Shown: one piece after another, positions 27,501 to 42,975 of the stretch
Numbering within the stretch: the stretch's first letter is position 1
How the letters are laid out: every line of letters begins with the position of its first letter
Assembly (NCBI GenBank): GCA_964020085.1
Contig: OZ026600.1
Location: 27,221,783-27,285,782, forward strand
From: Micromussa lordhowensis
Taxonomy: Eukaryota > Cnidaria > Anthozoa > Scleractinia > Lobophylliidae
DNA length: 64,000 bases
Direction: 5' to 3'
Position numbers and translations under genes: made by a program
The notes under the pieces: generated by a model
What the model saw: only the letters and a program-made list of their open reading frames with translations
What the model was told of the DNA's origin: nothing
Databases searched by the model: none

Positions 27501-30500
27501 GCGTGGATTAATTTAAAACCCAAGCATGCTTTGTTTGCGTTCTTCCTCCAATCGCCATATTGGCTGCCAAATGGGATGTTGCGTTTCAAATCGGAATGTA
27601 CTGGCGTACTGGACAAGTGGATTTCAAAACATTTTTCCAGGAATATCAGGCGTCTTAAAGGGGAGAAAGAGCAGTAGTAATCAGTAGGAAATCAAGTGAA
27701 GATCGCCTTGATGCATTACTTGATTCTCACAACTGACAAGAAATGTGTGGAAATCAGTTGAGATAATTCATGCTTAAAAGTGTGGTACTGAGAGCGTTGA
27801 TTGCCATTTTTCCAGTGACCATGATTTTATTCAGGAACAAGAAACACATTTGCTCATGATGTGCAAGAGAACCATGGCGTTACCTGTGGGAAGGTATGTG
27901 ACTGTGCTCATATCCAATGTGACACTATCCAAATATGGTCATGATGCTCTCGATATCTGTCATCCGTAGGTAACAGATATCCGGCGGTATACGTAGCTTC
28001 GTACGTGGGAAGAAAAAGTGAAGTGAGAAAATGTTGACAGAGAGGGTTAAAAATGTTAGGCTGTTTTGTTATCAATTTGTAATTGAATAATAAAACAATT
28101 ATCCTGTTCAATCTCGCGGAATATCGTCTGATTTTAGCCGACTGGGCGTACGGCCTCGTCGGCTAAGTATCAGATGATATTCCGCGCGATTTCGCAGGAT
28201 AATTGTTAAATATACCATGATGGCTAAGCCAATGAGAACTCTTGAATTACATTATCCATTGATCCAGTTTTAAATATTTTCTGTTATAGGGGAATGTTTA
28301 CTATGGCTACTTCTCGTCCGGTTTTAACCGAAACTCTACCCATCCCTCCCTTGGATCTGACAGGAAGGGCTCCTCCTAGGTGAGTATGTCTATTGGAGGC
28401 CTCAAGGAAACAAGCTCGAATATTTTTTGGTCGTAAATTAACCTGCAAGGTGCGGGAAAGGAAGATTGCAGAATTTGCAAGGAAAGCTTGTTGATAATAA
28501 CCCATTTCCGAGTTACCTTGCGCCTCTGTTTCAATACGAGTCATCGTGCAAAACCTATGATATGAAAATAAGTTCGATTTGCATGGAAATGAACCTGTAG
28601 GGAACGCATTTTAAATTCTGATCTTGATGCGGTTCAGAGATGGGCGTCTTCCAACAAAATGTTCATCAACAAGAGGAAAACGAAGTCCCTAATAGTGCAC
28701 GGAAAGCGCATTCCTGCTAAGCTGGATGATGTCACACCCCTACGTTTAAATGTCAAGATTGATGACTCTGTTATTGATCAAGTCTCTTCCTATAAGACTT
28801 TAGGAGTAGTTATAGATAGTCAAATGAACTACGAATCGCTCTTTTTTGCCATCGTCAACGATTTAAAACAAGTACTGATCATTAGCTATGTTGACCATTT
28901 TTAACCCCTGAAGTTCAAAAGTTAAAAGTAAAAGTCGCTCTTGTAAGTACTGGTGGTATTGAAAGTTTTTTTTTTATTTACCTCAGATTGGCAATTTGGG
29001 TGATAATGAAGTGGCTGTCACTCAGGAAATTACATCATCGGTTCAAAATAAGAATTTTTGTAGTTAGCATCCTTAAATAAACATGTTAAAGCTTGATCTT
29101 GTGCTTTTAGAAACACAACAGTTGGGTTAGAACACGTGGAAACGCCAGCGGACATGAAAATGTGGCCGCAGTTTCACAACGGAGTGGCCACAGGACTCAG
29201 GATTGCACAAGGAATATCACAGGTTTGATCAATCATTCAATGACAAATGAAAAAAAAAGGTTTTGTTCATTTAGCAGCAGTGTCCTGTGTCTTGAAAATG
29301 TTGGCAGTAGTAAACCCTCAGTCAGTCGATCGGTCAGTCGGTCAGTCAGTCAGTCAGTCAGTCAGTCAGTCAGTCAGTCAGTCAGTCAGTCAATCAGTCA
29401 ATCAGTCAATCAGTCAATCAGTCAATCAACACATTTATATTTTTTGGAATTGAACGATATCTTTGCATTGTTCAGCTACTGGATGGATCTAGATATTCGC
29501 GAGATTTGTAATTGAAGGAAAATATAAATTGAAGTTAAATGGGCTCTTTGCAGCTAGGCCACCAAGTGACCTTCTTTTCATAAAATTGTGGGTTATAACT
29601 TAAAGAATGCCAAAAATGGAACAAGCAAGTTGACGGTTTGAATTTGTAGAAATTAAGAAGACTTGCCTGAAAAAAGTTTTTGGAGAGCTCTACTACTGCA
29701 ACATTTTTCACAGATATCCTCTAAATGTTCCGAAAACTTCAAGCTACCGTATAAACTTACTCTTTAATGTCACCGGCTTCAAACGTGGCAGTCTTGCTGT
29801 TTTCGATATGCTCTTTTCATTTCTGGCATTCTTTAAGTTATAGTCCATAATACATTTTTTTAGCAACATTTTGTCACGTGACCCCAGCTACAAAGGGACT
29901 ATTGACGTTGTTCACGGAACTCGCGCAATGGTTGCATAAATTCCAGAGAAGTTGCCTAGCAAAAAGTCTTAGACCGCCGATGTTCCTCTTATTGGTAACT
30001 CTCTTGTTTTTCTCGTTGTGCTGAGGTGAGGTTGATTTTCTTGTTTTAACAGATTGACAGTACCTGGATAGTTTACAACAAACCCAAGAATAACCAGCTA
30101 ACAGAGGAACACGCTGGATTCCTTATGGCTCTTGGTCTTAACGGCCATCTTAAAAACTTGTCCTACATGAATCTACATGACTACCTGTGTAAGGTGAGAG
30201 GTACTTATGTTATAACATCACTTACTATAAGACTAAGATAATTACTTCGTTGTATTTGGACAGAGCAGGCCAATTTACCGTTAATTTGCATGCACTACAG
30301 TGCAAATTAATGCGCGCGCTTTCGTAATTTTCTCAGTATGAGAATAAAGGAGTAATTGTATGAAAGCTCAAGCAATTAACGATTTACACTTCTCGTGATA
30401 TTTGAAATTCTTTCAAATTGAAGGCCTTTGAAATTTTTAGAGAATTTACAAATGTCACTCATAGTGTAAATCCTTAATAGACCATTTCCGAGTTACCTAA

Positions 30501-33500
30501 AGCCTCTCTTTCAATGCGAGGCCTGGTGCAAAACCATTCATATGAAAATGAGTTTAATTTACATGTGAATGAAATCTCATTTTCATATGAAAGGATGAGC
30601 ACCAAGACTCGCTTTGAGAAAGAGGCTAAAGGTAATTCTTAAATGGCCTATTGCAATCACAGGTACTTAGCGGACTTTTTAACGTCGAAAGTAATCAGGC
30701 AATTACTTTGGTTTTGTTTTTACTATGGTTTGAGACTGGCTTAGTAGTCTAATTGGTAAGTAATTGCTTTGGTTTTGGATTTACGGCACTACAAAATATT
30801 TTGCTCACCAGTTTGTTAATCAAGTCTTGCTTCTTTTAATTAGGGTCATGAACTTACCACTGTGGGACTCCTCCTCGGCACAGCTGCTGCGAAGTAAGCG
30901 TCTGTGTTAGGGTTTGTTTAGTTTGAGGGTTCATCCTGGTGTCATAAATCTTTAAGAGAGGTTACAAAAGCAATTATATTTGTGCAACAGAGCAGTTTTC
31001 AATTGAGTGTCAAAAGTAATTAGGCAAATTACTTTGGTTTTTGTTATAGTACGGTTTGAGATTGGCTGAGTAGTTTAATCGGTAATTAATTGGTTTGGTC
31101 TTGGTTTTGGTATTGCGACACTGAACTGAAATCCGCTCTATTCACGGAGCAATATAATTTGAATGAAACTTCTGTGAACAAGCGATCGAACGAGATATCA
31201 AACACGAAAGACTGCTCCGCCTTTCATCTAACCCCCTCTCCTACAAAGCTGGATCCGCGCCAGTCGGCCCCGCCCAACCTACAACGTTGAGTATGTTAGA
31301 GCAGAACTTAGGTTTAGAATTATGTTTACTGGGGTAAAGTAAAATAAAACCTGTCAATAGTTACATTGATGATTGGAAGCATTTATGATAATTTGCATTT
31401 GCTGTTTTACCAAGTATTTCAAACACGCGAGACTGTGTTTAAACACATTATATTTTTTAAAACATCGAGAGGCGCAGCCGAGCATATTTCGCGAACTTCG
31501 AGGTGCTTGTGATTTTGATGAAACGCCGTGTTGCGTTGTACGAAAACTGAAGACAAAACTGAAAAAATAAATCCAAACCACGATCACGTTTAACGAGTAG
31601 AATTCTGCCTGCGTTGACTTAATGAACAGCAAAACTGCCAATCCTATGGCACTTTTCTGTTTGACTGTTTATCTCCTTGAACATTCTTTTCAGGCGTGGC
31701 ACGATGGACGTAACGACCACTAAAATGCTGAGCATTCATATTGACGCTCTTCTGCCGCCAACATCAGCCGAGCTTGATCTGCCACACTCCGCTCAGGTGG
31801 CCGCCATATTGGGAGTAGGACTGGTTTACCAAGGAACTGCACAGCGGAGAATGGCAGAAGTGCTTCTCTCAGAGATAGGTGATTGATTATTATAAACTTG
31901 GAGAACTGAAGATGAGTCAGATTGCCGTGTCCTTGCGTATTGGTACTCGAGGGATTAACCATTTTATTTTCCTTGTTTCGGAGTAATTGCTTAGCTGGAG
32001 TCTTGTTTATTGGGTGGTCTTTTGTATAGGGTGATCATTGCTGATGTCATGGTTTATATTTTGGCTTAGTAGCACACGACGTCTCGTAGGGAAGCCATTA
32101 TGCTAACGGCAAATTGACTCGAAACATCTAAACATAGTTATAGGTGAGTGGAATAGTTATGAAACCCGACAAATTTCTTTGTTGTAGGTTTTTGTTCACT
32201 TTTTTGGCCTTGACCGTGCACAAAACACAATAGGAACTAACCAATAGAAATGCTTTCCTAATGAGTACGTAATTTATGTATGAGAGCAAATCAAAAGATT
32301 GTGCACGGTCGTGGACTTTCCAACATAAATGTTGGCATCTTTGTTTGCTCCATTGATGTTTGCCGGGCTTCACAACCATTTCCCTCTAAAAACTATGATC
32401 TAAAGAGCCTGTGAAACTTAGTAGTTGCTGGCTCTTTGGGTGTTAAAGGAGATATTGGTTTTCCAAACTGTAAAATTTCTGGGTGGTAAAAACTGCTATT
32501 GAACGCAAACATTCTTTGTAAATTTTTCAGCTAAACCCGTGTCACACAAAAAAGTTTTAAATACATCGGGCTAACATTCCTCGGGTCATCTACTTCTGCC
32601 ATGGTTCCATGCTCTTTCAATATTCAGAAGTAATAGTCTTATGCTAATGAGGTAACGATTGCAAAAAAAGATTCCCCTAAAGGTTCTTGTCTACGGGTAC
32701 ACGGAGGTTTTTCATTTGATTGGATCTTTTACCAGATTTCTTGCCCGCCTCACTGTAAGGAACGAGTCCTTCAAGACTAATATTCAACAAGGACAAAAAT
32801 GTTGTAGATGAGTTACTCCAGGCACACACGATCCTTGTTGGAGGCGCGGTGGTGTCATAGTTAGTGCGCTCGTCTCCGGATCGAGAGGTCTGGGTTCGAG
32901 TTCTGGCTGGGACATTGTGTTGTGTTCTTGGGCAAGACACTTAACTCTCACAGTGCCTTTCTCCACCCAGGTGGATAATTGGGTACGGGCGACCTTAAAG
33001 GGGCTACGTCACGGTATTTTGGGTTAATTCTACCATCGACAAAATTACCTCTAAATTCAAGGAAATCCGAAAATAATACTTTACAAAGATAGCAAAACAC
33101 TAAAGAGATAATATTAAACCATAAAGGAACAAAAATGGTTAAGGATGGAGAAGATTGACGCGGATTACAAACAACAATATTGAAAAATTTAGGCTAAATT
33201 TTTCAAACCGTTTAACCATGACACAGCTCCTTCAATGCTGGGTAACTCTGTGATGGACTAGCATCCCATCCAGCTACAGAAACCAGGATGAACTCCGGCC
33301 TGCTGGGCCACTTGGCTCGTATGGAGACGTGGTACACATGATCCCTGTGGGGGAGGGGGACCCCTAGACTGTGCGTTTATGATGACCAGTCATTAACAAT
33401 CGTTTGTTCTTATTTACATCTTTTATCGCGCAGGAAGACCACCTGGTCCTGAAATGGAGAACGCTGTTAACAGAGAATCATACTCGTTAGCCGCCGGCCT

Positions 33501-34960
33501 TGCTCTGGGACTTGTCATGTTAGAGGTATTTGCCACACGAAAGAAATAACACCACGTTAATCAACATAAATTAAACTAAATTACAGAGGAAAAATGGCGA
33601 AACTACAAAGCACATACGTAAATCAGCTCCCCCAGTTACTCTATGTATACAAGTTATTCGAGGCGTTGCTTAAGCCCCGATTAGTCACCGAACTAGAAAT
33701 CGCGACCAAGGCAGTTTCAAAATTGTGTCGCTTGGTGTTGGTAATAATAGGCCAACCGGAAGTGGACATTTCTCTTTTTTGGGGAGTGGATGCGCTCTAA
33801 TTTTCAAGTAAATCGTCTCTATACGAGTAACGACACTTAGTATTACAGATGTGGTAGCGCCAAGGCGAGTAAAAAGAAAAAACGTCTTATTTCCGGTTGC
33901 CGTACGTCGCTCAAAAACGCCTTTGCTTAAGCTCCCTATTGTTTGGTATTTTCAGCATGGTAGCGAGGCAGCCAGTGTAGCGGACTTGAAGATCGCTGAT
34001 CAATTGTATCACTACATGGTGGGTGGACAAACCAAACCCCAGGTCAGTTGAATGTCAAAGAAACTCTATCACGTAGTTTAAATTTGAGATGTTAATTGAA
34101 GTTGCTAGAAAATTAACTGTTTCATTAGTGACTGGCATTAAAAACAATTCGTATGTGCGGTGAAAGGTTTTCTACGTGAAGAAATAAAAATAAATAAGTG
34201 TCCAGTGTATTTAGCACCGTTGTTCTAATTGGGGACACTGTAAATAAAGAAACAAATATCGCAAATAGAACATAGACTATTAAGAATCCCAACTGGTGGG
34301 AGGCTGACCAGTTAGCTATTTACACAACGCAGTCGAGGAGTTGAACTCGGGACTACCGAGAGTAAATTCAGATAGTGGAGGATTTGAACAAGAGGCCTCC
34401 CGGATTTCAAATCCAGCGCCCTAAACCACTCGGCCACACCGCCTACACATTAGCAGTGGGTAGTGCTGCGATGGACTAACACTTGGTCTATAGGTGGAGA
34501 AGAAATATACATAGTTTCGTCATATTACAGAAACCAGAGATAAGACTGACTTGATGGTTCAGAAGACTTGAACCAAGACTTGAACCAACACTTTATCTTT
34601 CCCCTTATTTGTAGCAACTTTTTTTTCTCCCTCTGTAGACAGGGACTCAAAAAGAGAAGTTCAAATCACCAAGTTATCAAATCAAGGTAATTACTTTTTC
34701 TGTTTATTTTCTCAGTACAGTAAGACCTTAATGTGACGAACAAACATCAATAACAATAACAATCTATATTGACACACACAAACATAAGTCACATGAGAAG
34801 TATTACAATAAACACTTAACAAGTTAAGGTAACAAAATAATATGGAAAGCAATGGTTAATTGGAGCTCTAGAGGCTAAAGGAACCGAAAGGTTTGAAGTA
34901 AGTATTTGGGGCTAGTAACTAGAATCGGAAAAATTGAAAAATAAATATTATATAATATAT

Positions 34961-34995
<35 letters not shown>

Positions 34996-35142
34996 GAGAG
35001 TTTTCATTGGCTTAGCCATCATGGGCTATGAGCCATTATACCGTGCTCTACGAATATGGTAAGCGTACGCGTGATTTTTTGGAGGCGTTTTTTATTTTTT
35101 TTAAGTTTAGTTTGCTATATTTTTGGGGCGTTTTTAATAAAA

Positions 35143-35179
<37 letters not shown>

Positions 35180-35199
35180 TATAGCCAACTCGGCGCTAT

Positions 35200-35238
<39 letters not shown>

Positions 35239-37409
35239 GCTCGTGGAATAATTGTTAAATATATTATAAATAAATATAAATATTGGAGCGATCGTAGAAA
35301 AATCGCTCTCGGAGAAAAAATATTTGGAAATAGAAAATTCGCAGACGCGCTTTTGTTGTTTGAATGTCAATCTAGCTACTGTCCAAATTTGAGGGCAAAT
35401 GAGCGAATTCCCTTTGACTTGTAGCTTTTAAAAGGTACCCAAAAGATGATCCGGACGCTCACGTTTAGAGGTCGGTCGGTCCAATTCATTTTATTTCAAA
35501 ATTCTTGGTATATTGTTATAACCTTTTAAGTACGTTTTACGGCATTTTCTCTGCTAGGAAGGTGACAGTGTCAACATCAACGTGACGGGACCGGGTGCTA
35601 CTCTAGCCCTTGGATTAATGTTCCTGAAGACAAATAACACGTATGTACCTCATGTAACGTTACTGGATGATCTCTACTTACGTTATTTTGTTAAGGTATT
35701 AGTCGGAGTTCTTCAATTCACTCGACCAAAAACAGAAATTATAATCAAAACAAGTATGAAACATTTAGTTACCCTGTTCGTTTTGTAAGGGTACGGGTTG
35801 TTTCATAAGATGCATTCAGAAGTTGGAACATTTAAAGGTGTCTGCGTGAATACAATCCATTGCTAAACTACTTAAAGGCTGCGTGTTCGAGTGGTTAGGG
35901 CGCTGGACTTGAAATTCGGAGGTCGCGGGCTCAAGCCCCGCTCTGACCACCCAGCTGGAGTTTCTCGGAAGAGCGTAGTTAAACTCCTCGGTCCTGTTTG
36001 TGTATAGCCAACTGGTCTGCCTCCCTCCAGTTGGAATTTTTAAGCCTAGTATGTTTAGCAAAAATATATTTGTTTCTTTCAGTTTTTGAGTGGCATACCT
36101 GTGTACTAGCTAAGTGTAGCTGAGCGCATTGACCACTATAAACAACAACATTTGAGACGAGACTTATTCCTTTTCAAATGTGATGACGTTATTCAATTTT
36201 TTCGAACCCTCCCTCCACCAAGGCATAGTTGGAAAATTCAGCCTTCGCTGGATTGATCAACATAACCATTTTGTGAGGTTTTAGGAGGAGGGTGGAGGGG
36301 TGGGGGGAGGTTAAGACGAAAAACATTTGTTAGCAAAAAGCGGGTAAAATGTCTGGCCCAACTTTTCTAGGCAGAGGATGTTAGAAGAGACCCCTTGTCA
36401 CAAAATCGTGCAAACATCTCGGAAAAAGTTCGTATAGTGTGATCGTCCGGGAGAGCGTAATTCTGAGGAGAACTGTCCTTAGTGACTGCCTTTCGACAAC
36501 CTGAGTGGAAGTCATCATCAGAAGATGACCTCTGCTCAGGTTCAAACCATTTACTATATCATAGAAAAAGCAAAGAAACGACACTTGCAACAATCAAATA
36601 TCGATTTGAGTCAACCGTAATTGTTATTATGTCTTAGATCTGTTGCAGCTTGGTTTGATGCTCCCGACACACAGTTCTTGTTGGATTTTATTCGTCCTGA
36701 CTTTCTCCTGCTCCGGGTGAGTTATGTTACTCTTGTGTGGGCCCCAAAACACGTACAGTGTTTGGCAAACTCTTGTTTTTATTCTGCCAATTTTAACTGG
36801 GTACTGTATTTTAATATAGTCGAACCTTTCTCTGAGTTGTTAAGTTGTAATGACTAATCGTGACTTCAAACTGATGTGACAACAGCGTACTCGCAAACTA
36901 GATTTTTAAATTTTGCCACAAGGTTAAGGTACCTCGTGTGTAACGTTATGTGGATTCGCCGGATACAGTTGAAAGTGCATGGAGTTTGGGTCTTACGTGA
37001 GCACTACGATTCGTTTTAGTACTGAACATTGAAAGAAGTCTATAATAAAATATTGCACGTGTTAACTGACACCCCGCAGTATGTTTGATATTATGTTTGA
37101 TTTGTGTAGCTTCTGAGCCGAGGTCTGATCATGTGGGACAGCATATACCCCTCCACAGACTGGGTAGAGAGTGGATTGCGCGGTTTGTTTTGTTATCTCT
37201 TATCCACTGGATAGCGATTTATCCGGTGGATAGCGTAATCCATCTTTCGAACAACTTTCGAGGCCCGAGGTATATCTTGTCTTGAAGTCCCCTGAAAACG
37301 TTTTCTGAAGTCTCGTCTGATCACAGTGACATTGGGCAGAACCATGCAGTTGTCCTCGGTCACTCTATCACTCTTTTGCGGCCGCCATATTGGTGTTCTA
37401 CGGAGAAAG

Positions 37410-37450
<41 letters not shown>

Positions 37451-38507
37451 GGATCATTTCGACGAATATCTTTAGTTTGGACCACGCTCACACCTAACAC
37501 TTGGAGAATTGTCTTCTTTATTTATCGTCTATAAATCGCAAGGTAAAGGTACCTCGTGTGTAACGTTATGTGGATTCGCCGGATACAGTTGAAAGTGCAT
37601 GGAGTTTGGGTCTTACGTGAGCACTGCGATTCGTTTTAGTACTGAACATTGAAAGAAGTCTATCTATAATAAAATATTACACGTGTTAACTGACACCCCG
37701 CAGTATGTTTAATATTATGCTTGATTTGTGTAGCTTCTGAGCCGAGGTTTGATCATGTGGGACAGCATATACCCCTCCACAGACTGGGTAGAGAGTCACA
37801 TCCCAGCGGTAAGACACTCCTGTGACAGTGTAACCATACTGTCAATAATTAGGGAGCTTAAGCGATGACGTCGGCGACGCCAAGGACAGCGCCTAGTAAA
37901 CAATGGAGTTATATTTTACCTCTGAATGTCGCAATAGACCATTTTACAGTTGTTGGCTTAGTGACCTGTCCTCTGAATGGCAGCGAGGCTGGAGTTGACC
38001 TTGTTTTCATACAGACCTCTCTGCTTTTATTGTGCAAATCAAGTTGTATTTTATGCTAACTAGTTTGCATTTACATGAGAAAAGCTGAGAGGTCTGTATC
38101 AAAGCAAGGTCACCTCCAGCCTCACTTGCATTCGTGGCCAGGTAACTAAGCACACAACTGTAAAATGGCCTATTGTCAAAATCAGTTCATACGCCTATCG
38201 GTCTAAACACTTGCCCAAGCTAAATATGAATTGACAGCGTTCAATTCGAAAGGAAAATACAAAAAATAACCATCGCTGTTCACCTAGTCCAAAATATGCA
38301 GAACGTGGTTATTTGGTGTGGCTGTTTTGCAGCACATGGCAAAGAAATGTACAAAGGTTTACAACGCCCGGAAGTCACATCACTTTCCAGTCGTTTCTTA
38401 GACTTTAATAAAATTTAGCAAAACCGAAGATTGAGAATTCAATAAAACAATTATTCCATTCGCGTTTGTTGGATATGAGATTGTTTATAGCCAACTTGGC
38501 CCTATGG

Positions 38508-38539
<32 letters not shown>

Positions 38540-40471
38540 TGCGCGCTCATGGAATAATTGTTAATTATGTCTCCTGAAAACGTTTTCTGAAGTCTCGTCC
38601 GATCACAGTGACATTGGGGAGAACCCTGTAGTTCTCCTCGGTCACTCTATCACTCTTTTCCGGCCGCCATATTGGTGTTCTGGACTCTGTAAATTTGTGC
38701 GGAACATTTCGATGAATATCTTTAGTTTGGACCACGCTCACACTTAAAACGTGGAGAATTTTCTCTTTTATTTATCTTCTATAAATCGCAATATCTTGTC
38801 TTTATGCACAGAATGGTTTTCGATTAAATTTTTTATGGCGTGACAGTGAAAGCGCTCTATAACGTTCTTCCTGTATGCGTTAAAGTCTTCTATTGAGTAA
38901 AAATCATATTCTTTGATACGAAGAAGACGAATCCATCTGGTACAGTAGATTAAGAAGCTTTACCAACATTGTAACTAATTTCTAATTTCGTCTAATTTTC
39001 GTCTATCTTTATGAGCTTTTTGTCTGTAGGTAGAGTGAAAATCATGTTATTTGCCTTGTGGAAATGTAAGATGATACTTTTATGTTCAGTGAATGTGTGT
39101 AGGGCGACGTCACATTACTCTCGGTTCGTCTATCCAAATTTCTGATTTCCAATTTGTTTTAATCGCAATAGATTATTCGTCAGTGTGATTCCAGTGCCGC
39201 AGGGATCGAGGCAGTGGATGCAGACATGGACTTGGAAAGTCTCAGGTACTCATTGGATTGTCCTGTCTGGTTCAAATTAGCATAGATGTGCTACGTTCTG
39301 GGGCAAGACACTATTTCTGTCCCAGTTCCTCTCTCTACGCATGAGTGCAGGGCGATAGGTGCTGACGTCATTGTTTACTTTGTAGCTCATCGATATCGTG
39401 CAGAAACAAATCGACTCCAAAGAATTAAAGAGCTGCATGAACCCTAGTAATTGGTGAATTGTTTAGCTTTTTGGATGTGACATCAAATGATGGAGACATG
39501 GGCTTTCAAAAGCTGTCAAATTTCTGGGTGGAAAAAGCGGTAATAAACCCGTGCATTCTCGTTAAAATTTTAACTTTTAGACTTGTATCATCAGTCTTGG
39601 GACACCCTATCGTACCAGACCCTTTCAGTAATAATCACAGCTGATATTTTGCAGCTCAACTAGACATTTAAACACTGAGGCTAATAAGCCAAACGTTGTA
39701 AACAAAGATTCCGTGCCTAAAAGAAGAAGCCATCATATCTTTTGTCCACATTCGTCGCACTTAAAATAACTTAAAAATAAGAAAAAATAAGTATTATATC
39801 AAAAACTGTAAACCGCGGCAATGCGGCGGACGACTGACGAGGCTTGAAGAGCAAAATATATTTCAGAGTGGCGCGGTTTACAGTTTTTATATATTTATTT
39901 TTTTTTAAGTGCGTCGGATGTGGATAAAAGTCGTGATATCTTGTTCTTCTCGTTTTACTCCAGCATATTCCTGACCATGCCGATTCAAACGGCCCCGAAG
40001 CGTTTTAAAATGAACTTTGACAGATACTGGGAGTTACCTGCATCGGATTACCACACCATTTACAGAGAGAATTAAATCTCCTAGTTTCTTCACGCTATAC
40101 AAACCGCGCTGAACACCGAGTTTGTCGATGATGTGAACAGCTTAGTTTATTTCTGTAGCTAATATTTGCTTTTCATTCACTTTGTTCCTTTTAGCCAAGC
40201 AAATGTCAACATCATCGCTGGCTGCTGCATGGCCATGGGATTGAGATTTGCAGGCTCTGCCAATCAAGAAGCTTTCAACTGCTTGGTATGTTGTCTGATC
40301 AGCCATCACAATTATCTGTTTAGAGTCGTCAGAGTCGTTTTCCAGTCGGACAGAAGTACATGTAACTACTGAATATGAAACCACGTAAGACATGTGAGAA
40401 GCAGTGAGAGGATTCTTAGAATTTCTCTTTTGTTTTCCTGTTGAAAAAGGAGCTTTATTATTATTATTATC

Positions 40472-40512
<41 letters not shown>

Positions 40513-42942
40513 CATTAGCATTAGCATTAGCATTAGCATTAGTATTATTAGTATTATTAGTATTATTATTATTATCATAAAAATTACAATTTTCTCGATT
40601 ATGATTGGTTTAAAAAACTCTTATTTTCCACTAATTCACTTGCCAAATTTTTATCGGACAGTTCAGTGAGCCAATTCCAATCACATTTAAAGTTGTAGTT
40701 TAAATCAACCAAGTGACATTAAACAATTTACGCCTTCTCAGTCAGTCTATTAATCCAAATTTTCCCTTTCTTCAATAACTTGGCCATTCTTCTGTTAGTG
40801 GAGATTGTAATTTTTATGATTAATTGATATTAAGACTTCGTGTCGTCCAATTCGGTTTGTAATCATACTCGCGATAAACAAATCTGACTCCCGCTGCGCG
40901 GTCGTGCGATTTTGTTGAAAAACCCTAGCGTTATTCAACGCTCATTCCAAGCATTTTCACGTGATGTCACGGCGGCCATGTTTATTTTCCCCTACAATGG
41001 AATTTCTCTTATTATCTCGTGCAAAAATTCCCTTTTAGTTTTGAGACAATTATGTGAAAATGCCTGATGCAAGCATCTCTGAACTCTGTTAAGCAGTTGA
41101 AATGCTCGCGATTCATTTTTCAGATGCATTATACCAAACACTGTAAGGATCTGTTGAACAGCAGTGCAGTGGAGCAGGTAACTATTATGCTGGTGACTCA
41201 TTCACCAACTTTGTAAGGAGGCTTGGTGGCCTAGTAGAGACCTTTACCGCAAACGTCTAACTGCGGTTCGAGGTTAGATGTTTGCCGTTCAGACATTAGT
41301 TGATTTAATTTAGAGTAAATAGGAGCGAATAGAAACCATGCTCTCAATGCTTTGGAAATTGCCAAAATAACGCCAATTTTGAAAAAAAATCGTATGTTTT
41401 CTAGCATGTGTAGCTTTCTAAAAAAATAAAGCACCATAAAGCACACATTCAACTTAAGCCGCCGCCATATTGGATTTCCACTAAGGATCAGTACCTTTTT
41501 ACAAACAACGACAAAAGGCTATGGAATTGCTTGTTTGCCCAAAAAATATAACCAATTTGTAGAAAGGGGTTTACTTTATTCGATTTCAGCATTTGAACAT
41601 GGCATAAAATAAAATTCAAGGCAATAAAGCTTGAGGTAAATGACTGACTCACGTGAAGACCTACCTCTTGACGAGCCGAAAAGCTCAAACGTGACGTTTG
41701 AAAAAATTCCGAGCGAGAATGAAGAGAGCTGTTGGTTCCTTGAGCCTCCAAATAGACCATTTCCGAGTTACATTGTGCCTCTGTTTCAAAACGAGTCCGT
41801 GCAAAACTTTGCATATGAAAATAAGTTTGATTTGCATTAAAATGAAACTGTAGGGAACGCATTTTCATATGAATGGTTTCGCATGAAGACTCGGAAGTGG
41901 CCTATTCGCCCCTCGCATACCGTCATATCGATACAATATTAACGAGAAGGAAAAGAGACTTTGTTGTACTCCTTCCAAGAACCACTGTTAATGAAGTTGT
42001 TTTTCAGGCTGGGAAGCCCACAGTCGAGACATGCCTTAACACCATTCTCTTGTCACTTGCTATGGTATGTTGTTTATTTCAATCGGGCTAATCATGATCC
42101 CGTGTTGATTCTGTTTGCATAAGGTTTCTAGGATGTCGTTATGTCAGGATGTTCGCACTGCAAACTTAACGACATCACGTCCTTCTTATGTCATTGTGTG
42201 CATGTCGTTCTGACGTTATCGTGTACCAGGCGTAAGCCATTAAGAGCCTTAGAAAGCTGCCTTAGAAACGAACCCTTTCCTATATTCTTTATCGTATTGT
42301 TTAAGTTTGTGGAACTCCTAAAACATGTGATAAATGTGTTGTAATTTGTCACTGTGTGACATTTCAATGTTGCTAGGTCATGGCGGGAACTGGTAACCTT
42401 GAAGTACTCAGGACTGCTCGCCAGCTGCGCAAGAGACATTCCCCGGATGTACCGTATGGAAGTCACATGGCTGTTCACATGGCAATTGGTCTTTTGTTCC
42501 TTGGAGGGGGAAGGTGACATTTCTTTCATGAAATACTCTAACATTGGCTCTTTCCACCAGGATGTATCAAAAACTATTGGTAAAATAAGGGGTAGAGGGG
42601 AATGGATGACTAGCCTGCGTACGATGATGGATGTTTGCGGAACTGTCTGTTGTAGTACGCCGTCGAAAGCAGCCGTTTGCGAACACGAGCCGAGAGACGA
42701 TTTACGTGACGTCCAAACGTCCAAACCAATCAAAAGCCACGTTAGAACGAAAGCTCGTTCATGGACTAAGGTGTAATCTGTGTTCTGATAAACTGGATCA
42801 ATGGATAATGCAATTCAAGAGCTTTCATTGGCTTAGCCATCATGGTAATATGAGAAATTATACCATGCTGTACAAATATGGTAAGCGCAAACGCAATTTT
42901 GGGGGGCGTTTTTACCTTTATTTTAGTTTAGTTTTCTATATT

Positions 42943-42975
<33 letters not shown>

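Larger units (their letters stand above)
37541..38793 (+). repeat. Tandem duplication unit 2 (functional exon 34)
   Basis: A' at about 37541-37796 continues into the complete exon; C' lies at about 38570-38793. Two foldback insertions (37932-38175 and 38446-38562) make this unit longer than unit 1. Confidence 0.85.

Noticed and set aside
29162..29515. 117-codon frame with poly-SQSV
   Set aside because: Created by the CAGT microsatellite downstream of exon 25; low-complexity translation, no gene signals.
35877..35950. Functional tRNA-Ser
   Set aside because: Too short for a class II tRNA-Ser with its long variable arm and followed by a shared SINE body; treated as a SINE head.
40366..40578. 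Poly-Ile/Met frame on minus
   Set aside because: Translation of the ATT/ATC trinucleotide repeat.
42191..42733. 180-codon open frame on minus
   Set aside because: It lies antisense to ANAPC1 exon 39 and flanking intron; the plus strand has clear APC1 sequence and splice sites, and the antisense product resembles nothing known.
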